Positions 50,496-59,349 of a stretch of DNA of 64,000 nt are shown here, piece by piece. The notes under the pieces are model-generated. The model worked only from the letters and a program-made list of their open reading frames with translations, searched no databases and was not told where the DNA came from. Every line of letters starts with the position of its first letter. The stretch's first letter is position 1. The position numbers and the translations under genes are program-made. The stretch comes from an uncultured Dysosmobacter sp. (GTDB lineage Bacteria; Bacillota; Clostridia; Oscillospirales; Oscillospiraceae), in NCBI GenBank assembly GCA_934563745.1, contig CAKTHE010000001.1, positions 124,001 to 188,000 on the forward strand, given 5' to 3'.

Positions 50496-50520
50496 GAAAG
50501 TGTGCACCGTGCACACTTTC
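50496..50520. promoter_or_regulatory. Perfect 25-bp palindromic operator
   Basis: Twelve-base arms GAAAGTGTGCAC and GTGCACACTTTC are exact complements around one central base (50508). The palindrome sits in the divergent region between the capA-like/pucR unit and the transporter-dehydratase operon. Confidence 0.75.
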
Positions 50521-50594
50521 TGACAAGATGTTGGAAGAATGTGGAACTTATTTTGCGCCGGGGCCGGGATTCCCTCGAAAAGACGGAAGAAGCA

Positions 50595-50611
50595 GTGTGC
50601 ACAGTGCATAC
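50595..50611. promoter_or_regulatory. Second palindromic operator
   Basis: GTGTGCAC-A-GTGCATAC repeats the core of the palindrome at 50496-50520 with one mismatched pair. The centres are 95 bp apart, about nine helical turns, which suits looping. It lies about 35 bp upstream of the -35 box of the rightward promoter, a typical activator position. Confidence 0.68.
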
Positions 50612-50643
50612 AAATCTCCCGGGAAAATGAGATGGTTTAAAAA

Positions 50644-50672
50644 TTGTCAAGGCGGAAAACGGTGTCTATAAT
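50644..50672 (+). promoter_or_regulatory. Promoter of the transporter-dehydratase operon
   Basis: TTGTCA (50644-50649), a 17-base spacer and TATAAT (50667-50672). The leader to the first gene is about 155 bases and contains several purine-rich GGAG motifs but no ATG-initiated leader frame that I can support. Confidence 0.72.
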
Positions 50673-50832
50673 GAACAATAGCAGAACACAAAGGAGACAC
50701 GAAATTAGTCAAAAAGGAGAGGAAAGGAGAGCGCATTCCGGCAGGAAACACAGCCGGACAACCGCCGGGCGGCACCCGGCACCTCAGCAAACCGTGTATT
50801 AGAGAAAAATAATTATGAGGGAGTGTGTTTAA

Positions 50833-52161
50833 ATGTTATCTGCGATTGGTTTCATTATGGTCATCGTCATGGTAGCCCTGATCCTCTGGGGTAAAGTTGC
50901 TCTGCCCCCGATCCTGGTGCTGCTGTCCGTTGCGGCGACCGCCATTCTTTGCCTGTTGAACGGCCAGGGGCCGCTGGAGTTCCTGGAAGTCCTGAAAGGC
51001 TACAATGCCACCGGTGCTTCGTCCGTTCTGAACACCGTTGCCCTGTTTACCTTCGCAATCATCTACTTCAACGTTCTTGGCGATGCCGGCATGTTCGACA
51101 TCATCGTGGCTAAGATCTTCAAGCGCATCGGCAATAATATCGGCATCATCCTGTTCATGACCTGCATGCTGGCCACCATTTCTCATCTGGACGGCTCCGG
51201 CGCCACCACGATGCTGATCACCATTCCGACCATGCTGCCCCTGTTCAAGAAGATGAAGCTCAGCCCCACCCTGCTGGTTCTTTATGTTGGTATGACCTCC
51301 GGCGTTGTGAACATGCTGCCCTGGACCTCTGCGCTGGGCCGTGTTTCCGCCTCTACCGGTGTGGACGCCCGTGCTCTTTGGACCGCGCTGCTGCCCGTGC
51401 AGATCGTCGGCCTGATCATTGTTTATGCCAGCTGCTTCATCGTAGGGCCTATGCTCAAGAAGAAGGGCTACGGCATGAGCGACGAAGAGTTTGCTGCTCT
51501 GCGTGTTGACATGCTCAAGCCCATCGACCCCGTCCTGAAGGTCGGCAAGGGCGCTATGGCCTTCGATATGATCCTGACGGTTGTTCTCGTTATTGCCATG
51601 CTGTTGGGCTGGATCAATACCAACCTGGCCTTCATGATCGGCGTTGCTCTGGCGCTGCTCGTGAACTGCAAGGGCTCCAAGGAAATGACTGCGCAAATTA
51701 AGAAGCATGGTGCTACCGCTTTGAATATGTGCCTGATCCTGTTCTGCATCGGCCTGTTTGTCGGCACGATGAAGGATTCCGGCATGATGAGCGCTATGAC
51801 CGAGACTCTGGTTGGGCTGATCCCCACCTCGCTTGGGCCCCACCTGACCTTCATCATCGCCCTGCTGGCTGTGCCTCTGTCCATGGTCATCGGCTCCGAC
51901 GCCCTGTACATGATCTGCGCCCCCATCTTTGCTGAGCTGTCCATTCACTATGGCGGCAGCGCCATCGCCGCAGCGGCCTCCTGCACCATCGGTGCCTGCA
52001 TCGCTGCAAACCTGTGCCTGGTGGCTCCCACTCCGTACCTGGCCCTGGGCCTGGCCGGCGTGGAGATGAAGGACAACCTGAAGACCTGCTTCGTTCCCAT
52101 CTGGATTTTGGGTATCGTCCTGGCAATCGTCGGCGCCATCGCGGGTGCGTATCCCTTCTAA
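50833..52161 (+). CDS. CitMHS-type carboxylate transporter
   Basis: A 442-residue membrane protein with about 12 helices, resembling the citrate-Mg:H+/CitMHS family (N-terminal VALILWGKVALPPILVLLSV; HLDGSGATTMLITIPTMLPLF; GMTSGVVNMLPWTSALGRV). It begins the operon for dehydratase and CoA-transferase genes, so it likely imports their carboxylic acid substrate. Citrate itself is not assured. GGGAG precedes the ATG. Confidence 0.85.
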   Translation: MLSAIGFIMVIVMVALILWGKVALPPILVLLSVAATAILCLLNGQGPLEFLEVLKGYNATGASSVLNTVALFTFAIIYFNVLGDAGMFDIIVAKIFKRIGNNIGIILFMTCMLATISHLDGSGATTMLITIPTMLPLFKKMKLSPTLLVLYVGMTSGVVNMLPWTSALGRVSASTGVDARALWTALLPVQIVGLIIVYASCFIVGPMLKKKGYGMSDEEFAALRVDMLKPIDPVLKVGKGAMAFDMILTVVLVIAMLLGWINTNLAFMIGVALALLVNCKGSKEMTAQIKKHGATALNMCLILFCIGLFVGTMKDSGMMSAMTETLVGLIPTSLGPHLTFIIALLAVPLSMVIGSDALYMICAPIFAELSIHYGGSAIAAAASCTIGACIAANLCLVAPTPYLALGLAGVEMKDNLKTCFVPIWILGIVLAIVGAIAGAYPF

Positions 52162-52224
52162 TCTGTATGCCCAATCCATTCCAGCGATTGTAACCTCCTC
52201 TCCTCCAAAGCAAAGTCTCTTCTT

Positions 52225-52251
52225 CGGGGCCGGCCTCTTTGGCCGGCCCCG
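52225..52251 (+). other. Hairpin between transporter and dehydratase genes
   Basis: CGGGGCCGGCC and GGCCGGCCCCG form an 11-bp perfect stem around TCTTT with no T-run after it. It may set relative expression of the transporter and the enzymes. Confidence 0.6.
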
Positions 52252-52325
52252 AGACAAAGACGGAGGATTCTGCCTGCACTGCACAGCGGCCAGGCTACAA
52301 TTTCTAAGAAAGAGAGTGACTGCCC

Positions 52326-53501
52326 ATGAGCATTCGCGAATGCGCCCTGCAAAGCAAAGCCTTTGCCGCGCTCAAGGATGTCTATGACCACCGGGAAAAA
52401 GCGGCTGCCGCCTGGCGCGCTTCCGGCGGAAAGGTCATCGGCGAGTTGGGCTGCGACGTACCGGATGAGTACCTGATCGCGGCCGGCCTGCTGCCGGTGC
52501 GGGTCTATGCCGACCCGGAAAAGCCCTTGGTTGAGACGGATAAATATCTGGAGTATGCCTTTGACCCGGTGGTGCGTGCCCAGTTTGAAAAAATCGTGGA
52601 TGGCACGTATTACGATCAGATCGATGCCCTGGCTATCTCCAACAGCACCGACGTGATCATCCGTATTTTCCTGTACCTGCGGGAGCTGCACCGGGTGGAG
52701 CCGGAAAAGCATGTGCCGCCCGTTGCCTTTATCGACTGGCTGTTCACCCGCAACCGGATGCATCAGGTGCGCAACGAGCTGACGCTGTCACTGTTTAAAG
52801 AGACGGTGGAGCAGTGGGCGGGCCGTTCCATCTCCGATCAGGAGATCGAAATGGCTGGCCGGATCATCAACGAGGATAACGCCGCACTGCGGCAGATCCA
52901 GGCGCTGCGCCGCGGGGACGAGGTCCGGATCAACGGCTCGGAAGCGCTGGTGATCATCGGAAGCGCGTTCTTTATGGAGCGCACGGCTCACACCGAGCTG
53001 GTGCGCCAGGTGGCGGAAGATGCCAAGAACTGGCCGGTCCTGGCCGGGCCGCGGCTGTTCTATACCGGCAGCAACCAGGAGAACACGGACCTCTACGACG
53101 CGATCGAAGCCACCGGCGCCGTCATCGTCGGCGAGGACCATGACTGGGGCGACCGGTTCTATGACCGGGATTTCAACACGGAATATACGACCATCCGCGC
53201 CGTGGTGGATCACTACATGCTGCGGGAGTTCAGCAGCAAGAAGGCCTTTGTCAGCCAGCGGGTGGATGCACTCAACCGCATGGTCGATGCGTGCGGTGCC
53301 CAGGGCGTGATTTTCTATTCCAATATTTACGAAGAAGCGGCCAGCTGGGACTATCCCAGCCAGAAGGCCAGCCTGGAAGGACGCGGCATTGCCACCGCCC
53401 ACTTCGCCAAGATGGCCTGGCCGGCACAGCGCAATGAGGGGCTTGCTGCACAGCTTGCCGCCTTTACGGAGAAAGTGAAAGGAGGCGCCGAGCATGCCTG
53501 A
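52326..53501 (+). CDS. 2-hydroxyacyl-CoA dehydratase subunit lacking most cluster cysteines
   Basis: A 391-residue subunit of the HgdAB/FldBC family, which removes water from (R)-2-hydroxyacyl-CoA by a radical mechanism. The first ligand region is kept (GELGCDVPDEYLIAAG). The second usual Cys site reads AISNSTD and the third reads IFYSNIYEEAASWDYP, both without Cys. It therefore may not hold a [4Fe-4S] cluster and could be a structural or substrate-binding partner. It overlaps the next gene by eight bases, as expected for a heterodimer. Confidence 0.82.
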   Translation: MSIRECALQSKAFAALKDVYDHREKAAAAWRASGGKVIGELGCDVPDEYLIAAGLLPVRVYADPEKPLVETDKYLEYAFDPVVRAQFEKIVDGTYYDQIDALAISNSTDVIIRIFLYLRELHRVEPEKHVPPVAFIDWLFTRNRMHQVRNELTLSLFKETVEQWAGRSISDQEIEMAGRIINEDNAALRQIQALRRGDEVRINGSEALVIIGSAFFMERTAHTELVRQVAEDAKNWPVLAGPRLFYTGSNQENTDLYDAIEATGAVIVGEDHDWGDRFYDRDFNTEYTTIRAVVDHYMLREFSSKKAFVSQRVDALNRMVDACGAQGVIFYSNIYEEAASWDYPSQKASLEGRGIATAHFAKMAWPAQRNEGLAAQLAAFTEKVKGGAEHA

Positions 53502-54840
53502 GGAGAAGAAACCCGCTTCCAAGTCCAAGGCCGTAAAGCGGCTGAAAGCCACGGCGGCAGCCAGTGCATATCAGAAAGAATGGTTTGCAGGTCTGAAGGC
53601 CCGCGTGGAGGCCGGCGAGGATTTCGGCTATCTGAACGCAGACGTGCCCATGGAAGTGCTCAAGGCCATGGACATCCCCTATGTGGTCAATCAGTGGTGG
53701 GCCGCCATCTGCGGCGCCAAGCAGATGTCCACCAAGTATTACGGGCTGCTGCGGGACGCGGGATACCGGGATGACTTGTGCTCTTACTGCGCCACGGCCT
53801 TTGCGGAAAGCCTGGACCCGGATGACCATGCCGTCGGTCCGGATGGGAAGCCTCTGGGCCCCTGGGGCGGCCTGCCGAATCCCACGCTGGCGATCACCCG
53901 CCTGACCTGCGATTGCCAGAGCAAGATTTTCGAGCTGTTTGCCAAGAATCACGGGGCTGATTTCTACGCCATGGAGAACACCGTGGCCCGGAAGGTGCCG
54001 CTGCGCTGGTTTGACCTGGACATTGACCGCTGGGAAGAGCTTTATGACACGGACCGGATCGACGCCGGCGTGGAAGAGCTCAAGGAGCTGATCCGCTTCC
54101 TGGAGATGAAGACCGGCAAGATGTTCGACATCAACAAGCTGGAATACGTGATGAACCTCATCAACGAGCAGGAAGGCTGGTATCGCAAGATCCGGGACCT
54201 GATCGCAGAGTGCCATCCCGTGCCCGTCACGGTGGTGGATACGGTGAATGCCGTTATGCAGGCGCAGTGGCAGCGCGGCTCGGAATGGGCTGTGGAGCAT
54301 GCCAAGAGCCTGTATGAGGAGATCAAGGCGCTGGCTGACGCCGGTGTGGCGGCGGTGCCCAACGAGAAGTACCGCCTGATGTGGATCGGCCGCGGCCTGT
54401 GGCACGATTTCAGCTTCTATCAGCGCTTCGAGCAGAAGTACGGCGCGGTGTTTGTCTGGACTATGTATCTGGCAATGGGCGCGGACGCCTATATCCGTCA
54501 TCATGTGGAAAAGGATCCCCTGCGGGCGCTGGCTGCCCGGTACATCGGCATGGAGGACTTCCTGCATATGCCGCCCTGGAACAGCCAGTGGTATCTGCAG
54601 CAGGCGAAGCAGAATGACATTGACGGCGTGGTGTATATGGTTCCGGAAAACTGCATGCAGGCCGTTGAGGGCAGCTATTTCATCAAAAAGACGCTGGAAG
54701 ACGCCGGCTATCCGGTGCTGATCTTCAAGGCCGACCCGGTGGACGCCCGCAAGTGGAACGCGGATACCATGACCGGCCTGGTGGATGACTTTATCGAGCA
54801 GCGCGTGATTCCCAACAAAGAGGCCAAGACCAAGGGCTGA
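53494..54840 (+). CDS. 2-hydroxyacyl-CoA dehydratase subunit with cysteine-rich cluster site
   Basis: A 448-residue partner subunit. It keeps cysteines in LCSYCATA, LTCDCQSK and VPENCMQAVEG, candidate ligands for the [4Fe-4S] cluster. N-terminal residues 1-30 are Lys/Ala-rich. The reaction needs an ATP-dependent activator (HgdC/FldI type), and none is encoded in this window. The two subunits probably act on the acyl-CoA made by the downstream CoA-transferases. The substrate chain (aliphatic, aromatic or dicarboxylic) cannot be read from sequence. Confidence 0.82.
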   Translation: MPEEKKPASKSKAVKRLKATAAASAYQKEWFAGLKARVEAGEDFGYLNADVPMEVLKAMDIPYVVNQWWAAICGAKQMSTKYYGLLRDAGYRDDLCSYCATAFAESLDPDDHAVGPDGKPLGPWGGLPNPTLAITRLTCDCQSKIFELFAKNHGADFYAMENTVARKVPLRWFDLDIDRWEELYDTDRIDAGVEELKELIRFLEMKTGKMFDINKLEYVMNLINEQEGWYRKIRDLIAECHPVPVTVVDTVNAVMQAQWQRGSEWAVEHAKSLYEEIKALADAGVAAVPNEKYRLMWIGRGLWHDFSFYQRFEQKYGAVFVWTMYLAMGADAYIRHHVEKDPLRALAARYIGMEDFLHMPPWNSQWYLQQAKQNDIDGVVYMVPENCMQAVEGSYFIKKTLEDAGYPVLIFKADPVDARKWNADTMTGLVDDFIEQRVIPNKEAKTKG

Positions 54841-54883
54841 GCGCCCGATGCTCTTTGCCCGGACTATATGAAGGAGGACGACT

Positions 54884-56104
54884 ATGCCTTGTAAAGGACC
54901 GCTTTCCGGCTATCGTGTGCTGGATATGACGCAATTTGAATCCGGAACCGTCTGCACGGAGTCCCTGGCCTGGCTGGGGGCAGAGGTGCTGAAGGTGGAG
55001 CGCCCGGTAAAGGGCGAGCTGGGCCGTTATTCCCAGGCGAATCCCGGCGTGGACAGCTATGGCTTCCTGGTCATGAACATGAACAAGAAGTCCATTACCT
55101 GCAACGCCAAGTCTCCCGAGGGCATCGCGCTGCTGAAAGAATTGGTGGCAAAATGCGATGTCATCGTGGAGAATATGGGACCCGGCTCCATGAACAACCT
55201 GGGGCTGACCTATGAGGCCTGCAAGGCCATCAACCCGAAGATCATCTACGCAAGCCTGAAGGGCTTTGCCCAGGATGGCCCCTATGCGGATTATCCCGCC
55301 TTCGATCCCATCGCGACCCATACCGGCGTGATGGTTTCGGCAACGGGCCTTCCGGACCAGCCCATCAAATGCGGGGTCTCCGTGGCGGACTCCGGCACGG
55401 GCATCACGCTGGCCATGAGCATCATCGCCGCCCTGCTGCAGCGGGAGCGGGAAGGGATCGGCCAGCGGGTGGACGTGGCTATGCAGGACTTTATGATCGG
55501 CCTGAGCCGCTCCCAGTGGGAGCCGTATCTCAACAACGGCAAGCCCAACCGCCGTGTGGGCAACGGGATGCCGCTGGAGGACGTGGCCCCGTCGGATACT
55601 TATCCGTGCAAGCCCTTTGGCCCCAACGATTACGTTCATATTTACTGCTCCCGCCACCCCGGCAGCAAGCAGTGGGATAATCTGTGCGATGTGATCGGCC
55701 GGCCGGATCTGAAGCAGGATGTCTGCCCGGAGATGGCTACTCCCCAGAGCCGCTATCAGCACCGGGATATCTGCGACGGCGCCATTAAGGATTGGCTGAA
55801 GAATTACGATAAATTCACCGCCATGGATATTCTCTGCAAGGCGGACATTCCCGCCGGCGCGCTGCTGGACTGCGCCGATATTACCAACGATCCCCAGTAT
55901 CTCAAGCGGGGCATGATCGTGGAGGTGGAGCATCCCCAGCGCGGAAAGGTCAAGGTGCCCGGATTTGCACCGCGCCTGAGCGAAAACCACGTGGAGTATG
56001 CCTGCTCGCCGGAGCTGGGCGGCAGCAATGAAGAGGTTTACGGCGGCCTGCTGGGCCTCTCTGCGGAAAAGCTGGCGGAACTGAAAGAGAAAAAGATCAT
56101 TTGA
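54884..56104 (+). CDS. CaiB/BaiF-type (class III) CoA-transferase, copy 1
   Basis: A 406-residue class III CoA-transferase. The catalytic Asp is in VSVADSGTG (about Asp169). The family landmarks RVLDMTQFESGTVC, GAEVLKVERP and VIVENMGPGS are present. Such enzymes move CoA between carboxylic acids without free intermediates, as FldA does for aryl-lactate dehydration. A near twin lies at 57948-59171. AAGGAGGACG precedes the ATG. Confidence 0.9.
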   Translation: MPCKGPLSGYRVLDMTQFESGTVCTESLAWLGAEVLKVERPVKGELGRYSQANPGVDSYGFLVMNMNKKSITCNAKSPEGIALLKELVAKCDVIVENMGPGSMNNLGLTYEACKAINPKIIYASLKGFAQDGPYADYPAFDPIATHTGVMVSATGLPDQPIKCGVSVADSGTGITLAMSIIAALLQREREGIGQRVDVAMQDFMIGLSRSQWEPYLNNGKPNRRVGNGMPLEDVAPSDTYPCKPFGPNDYVHIYCSRHPGSKQWDNLCDVIGRPDLKQDVCPEMATPQSRYQHRDICDGAIKDWLKNYDKFTAMDILCKADIPAGALLDCADITNDPQYLKRGMIVEVEHPQRGKVKVPGFAPRLSENHVEYACSPELGGSNEEVYGGLLGLSAEKLAELKEKKII

Positions 56105-56239
56105 CGAGAAGGCCGGGCGCCCCGTTCCTTTGGAGGCTGAAGCGTCTCAGAAGGCACGGGCGCCCGCCCCTGCTTCCCGGGCCGGGTCCCGGCGCTGCGG
56201 AGAGCGGCGTATTTACATTGAATCAGCAGGAGGAACGTT

Positions 56240-57889
56240 ATGGCAAAGTTTATTACGGCGGCAGAGGCCGCTGCGCTGATCCCGGATGGAGCCACCATCG
56301 GTACGGCGGGCATGGGAATGTCCGGCTGGGCGGAAGAAGTGGCCTGCGCGATCCGGGATCGTTTCCGGGAGACCGGACACCCCTGCGGACTGGATCTGCA
56401 TCACGGCAGCGCCATGGGCGACTGGGGATATGGCAATCAGTTTGACGGCTGGGACCGGACCCGCCGTCCGGGCGGACCGGACGAGAGTCACGGCAGCCGC
56501 GGCGTCACCCGCCTGGGTGAGGCCGGACCGGGTCTTGTGACCCGCTGGGTGGGCGGCCATGTGGGCAGCGCCTTTACCCTGCGGGAGCTGGCCGCCCAGG
56601 AAAAGCTGGAGTGCTTCTGCCTGCCGCAGGGCGTGGCCGTGAACCTGTGGCGTGAGATTGCCGCCGGCCGGCCGGGTCTTTTCACCAAGGTGGGTCTGGG
56701 CACGTTTGTGGATCCCCGGGTGGAAGGCGGCCGCATGAACAAAAGCGCCAAGGGGAACATTGCCGAGCTTGTGGAAGTAAACGGCGAGGAGTATCTGTTT
56801 TATAAGAGCTTTCCCCTGAATGTGGCGCTGCTGCGGGGCACCATCGCCGACGAAAAGGGCAACATTTCCTTCGCCCACGAAAGCGTCATCAACGAGGGCC
56901 TGGCCGTGGCCGAAGCCGCCCATAATTCCGGCGGCATCGTGATCGTGCAGGTGGAATATGTCACCAAGGCGGAGACGCTTTCACCCAAAGACGTGAAGAT
57001 CCCGGGCATTCTGGTGGACTATGTGGTGCAGGCCACGGATCCCATGGCCTGCTGGCAGACCGAGGGGACCTATTGGGATCCCTCTTATTCCGGTCAGATC
57101 CGTCGGCCGCTCAAGGCGATTCCGGCCATGCCCCTGAACGAGCGGAAGGTCATCGCCCGCCGCTGCGCGATGGAAGTGCCGGCCGGAGCGGTTTTAAATC
57201 TGGGTGTGGGCATCCCGGCGGATATGGGCAGCGTAATCACGGAAGAGGGGCTTCTGGATCAGGTGACCATGTCCGCGGAAAGCGGCATGATCGGCGGCGT
57301 GATGTGTCCGCTTCCCAATTTCGGCAGCAGCTATAACCCCGAGTGCACCCTGGAGCACAACGCCATCTTTGACATGATCCACGGCGGCGGACTGGATATT
57401 ACCTGCCTGGGCCTGGGTGAGTGCGACGAGGAAGGCAACATCAACGTCAGCAAGTTCGGTCCCCGGCTCAGCGGCCCCGGCGGATTTATCGACATCACCA
57501 ACGCGACGCCGCGGGTGGTGTTCTGCGGGACCTTTATGGGGAAGGCCAAGTGCGCCGTGGGCGACGGAAAGCTGACCATTGTGCAGGAAGGCACCATCAA
57601 GAAGTTTTTGAAGCATGTGGAACAGATCACCTTTGCCGGCCGCTATGCAAAGCCGGGACAGGAGATCCTTTATGTTACCGAACGCTGCGTGTTCCAGCTG
57701 ATCGACGGGAAGATGACCCTGACCGAGATCGCCCCCGGCGTTGAACTGGAGCGGGATATTCTGGCCCATATGGACTTTACGCCCGTGATCTCACCGGATC
57801 TCAAGACCATGGATCCCGGCCTGTTCCAGGAGCACTGGGGCGGCCTGGCCCAGGCGATGAGCCGCAACGAAGTAAAGCGCGAAGCTTAA
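56240..57889 (+). CDS. Type I CoA-transferase (propionate/acetate CoA-transferase-like)
   Basis: A 549-residue fused alpha-beta class I CoA-transferase like Pct/YdiF. The catalytic Glu is in SAESGMIGG (Glu347). The N-terminal half has ITAAEAAALIPDGATIGT, and the C-terminal half starts at LNERKVIARRCAMEV. It would exchange CoA between a product acid such as acetate or an acyl-CoA and the incoming substrate. It lies between two class III paralogues, an unusual three-transferase set. Confidence 0.88.
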   Translation: MAKFITAAEAAALIPDGATIGTAGMGMSGWAEEVACAIRDRFRETGHPCGLDLHHGSAMGDWGYGNQFDGWDRTRRPGGPDESHGSRGVTRLGEAGPGLVTRWVGGHVGSAFTLRELAAQEKLECFCLPQGVAVNLWREIAAGRPGLFTKVGLGTFVDPRVEGGRMNKSAKGNIAELVEVNGEEYLFYKSFPLNVALLRGTIADEKGNISFAHESVINEGLAVAEAAHNSGGIVIVQVEYVTKAETLSPKDVKIPGILVDYVVQATDPMACWQTEGTYWDPSYSGQIRRPLKAIPAMPLNERKVIARRCAMEVPAGAVLNLGVGIPADMGSVITEEGLLDQVTMSAESGMIGGVMCPLPNFGSSYNPECTLEHNAIFDMIHGGGLDITCLGLGECDEEGNINVSKFGPRLSGPGGFIDITNATPRVVFCGTFMGKAKCAVGDGKLTIVQEGTIKKFLKHVEQITFAGRYAKPGQEILYVTERCVFQLIDGKMTLTEIAPGVELERDILAHMDFTPVISPDLKTMDPGLFQEHWGGLAQAMSRNEVKREA

Positions 57890-57947
57890 AAAGAAAAGAG
57901 CCCGCGCCGGAGCGGCGCGGGAGGGAATATGAAAGGAGTTGGCTTTA

Positions 57948-59171
57948 ATGAAAGAAATCGGACCGCTGAGCGGTTATCGCGTTTTGGACATGACGCAGTT
58001 TGAATCCGGAACGGTCTGCACGGAGACTCTGGCCTGGCTGGGCGCGGAGGTTTGGAAGGTGGAGCGCCCCATCAAGGGTGAGCTGGGCCGCTATTCCATT
58101 GCCGAGCCGGATAAGGACGCCGTCGGCTTTATCATCCTGAACATGAATAAGCGTTCCATCACCTGCAATATGAAGAGCCCGGAGGGCAAGGAGCTGATCC
58201 AGAAGCTGATCGGCCAGGTGGATGTGCTGGTGGAGAACATGGGTCCCGGCTCCATTGACAACCTGGGCTTCAGCTATGAGGCCTGCAAGGCCATCAACCC
58301 CAAGATCATCTATGCCCAGATCAAGGGCTTCGGCATGGACGGTCCCTTCCGGGACTATCCTGCCTTCAACCCCATCGCTGCGGCTGTGGGCGGCATGGCG
58401 GCCGTGACCGGCGAACCCGGTGAAAAGCCCTGCCAGAGCGGCATGAACGTGGCGGATTCCGGCGCGGGCTATATGTGCGCCATGAGCATCATCGCGGCCC
58501 TGCTGCAGCGGGAGCGCCAGGGCGTGGGCCAGCGGGTGGAAGTCGCCATGCAGGATACGGTGGTGGCCTTCGGCCGCTCCAACTGGGAGCCGTATTACCG
58601 GGATGGCCGTCCGCCCAAGCGCGTGGGCAGCGGCATGCCCATGGAGAATGTGGCGCCCTGCGGCATGTATCCCTGCAAGCCCTTCGGCGAAAACGACTAT
58701 GTCCATATTTATTGCTCCCGCCATCCGGGCAGCAAGCAGTGGGATAATCTGTGCGATGTGATCGGTCGGCCGGATCTGAAGGAGGCCAACTGCCCCGAGT
58801 GCTCCACGCCGCGCCTGCGTTATCAGAATATCCAGATCGTCAACGAGGCGATCATGGCCTGGACCAGCCAGCATGATAAGAAAGAGGCCATGGACCTTCT
58901 GTGCAGAGCGGATGTGCCCACCGGTGCGGTGATGGATACCGACGACATCACCCACGACGCTTACCTCCTCAAGCGCGGCACCATGGTGGAGATCGACAGC
59001 AAGGACCGCGGCAAGCTGGTGATCCCCGGCTTCGCGCCCCGCATGTCGGAGAATCATGTGCCCTATAAGCCCTCTCCCGCCCTGGGCGACGCCAACGAGG
59101 AAGTCTACGGCGGCGTGCTGGGCCTGAGCGAGGCGGAACTGGCCGAACTGAAGGCAAAGAAGATCATCTGA
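57948..59171 (+). CDS. CaiB/BaiF-type (class III) CoA-transferase, copy 2
   Basis: A 407-residue class III CoA-transferase, roughly two-thirds identical by eye to copy 1 over its whole length, with the catalytic Asp in NVADSGAG (about Asp170). Differences cluster in the substrate-facing middle (for example GGMAAVTGEPGEKP versus GVMVSATGLPDQP). It may accept a second acid or form a mixed dimer. The start is ATG 57948 after AAAGGAG; a TTG nine bases upstream would be too close. A GC-rich hairpin (57901-57921) precedes it. Confidence 0.9.
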   Translation: MKEIGPLSGYRVLDMTQFESGTVCTETLAWLGAEVWKVERPIKGELGRYSIAEPDKDAVGFIILNMNKRSITCNMKSPEGKELIQKLIGQVDVLVENMGPGSIDNLGFSYEACKAINPKIIYAQIKGFGMDGPFRDYPAFNPIAAAVGGMAAVTGEPGEKPCQSGMNVADSGAGYMCAMSIIAALLQRERQGVGQRVEVAMQDTVVAFGRSNWEPYYRDGRPPKRVGSGMPMENVAPCGMYPCKPFGENDYVHIYCSRHPGSKQWDNLCDVIGRPDLKEANCPECSTPRLRYQNIQIVNEAIMAWTSQHDKKEAMDLLCRADVPTGAVMDTDDITHDAYLLKRGTMVEIDSKDRGKLVIPGFAPRMSENHVPYKPSPALGDANEEVYGGVLGLSEAELAELKAKKII

Positions 59172-59195
59172 GCATCGTCCTTACGCAGTGAAAGG

Positions 59196-59232
59196 AAAAG
59201 CGCGTCCGGCCGCCGGCCGGACGCGCTTTTTT
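59196..59232 (+). terminator. Intrinsic terminator of the CoA-transferase operon
   Basis: A 16-bp perfect stem (AAAAGCGCGTCCGGCC and complement) around GCC, ending in six T. Confidence 0.9.
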
Positions 59233-59349
59233 GCAAGACTTGCCAAGGGCTTCCGGGTATGCTATGCTGATAAGAATCAAAAATGAAGAGGGAACACGCA
59301 GCCGGCAGGGCGGCTTTGACCGCCGACCGGACGCAGAGGAGGAGACCTT

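Noticed and set aside
50836-52284. 482-codon leftward frame opposite the CitMHS-type transporter
   Set aside because: His/Gln/Asp-rich product, exact shadow of a membrane protein gene in GC-rich DNA; no start signal.
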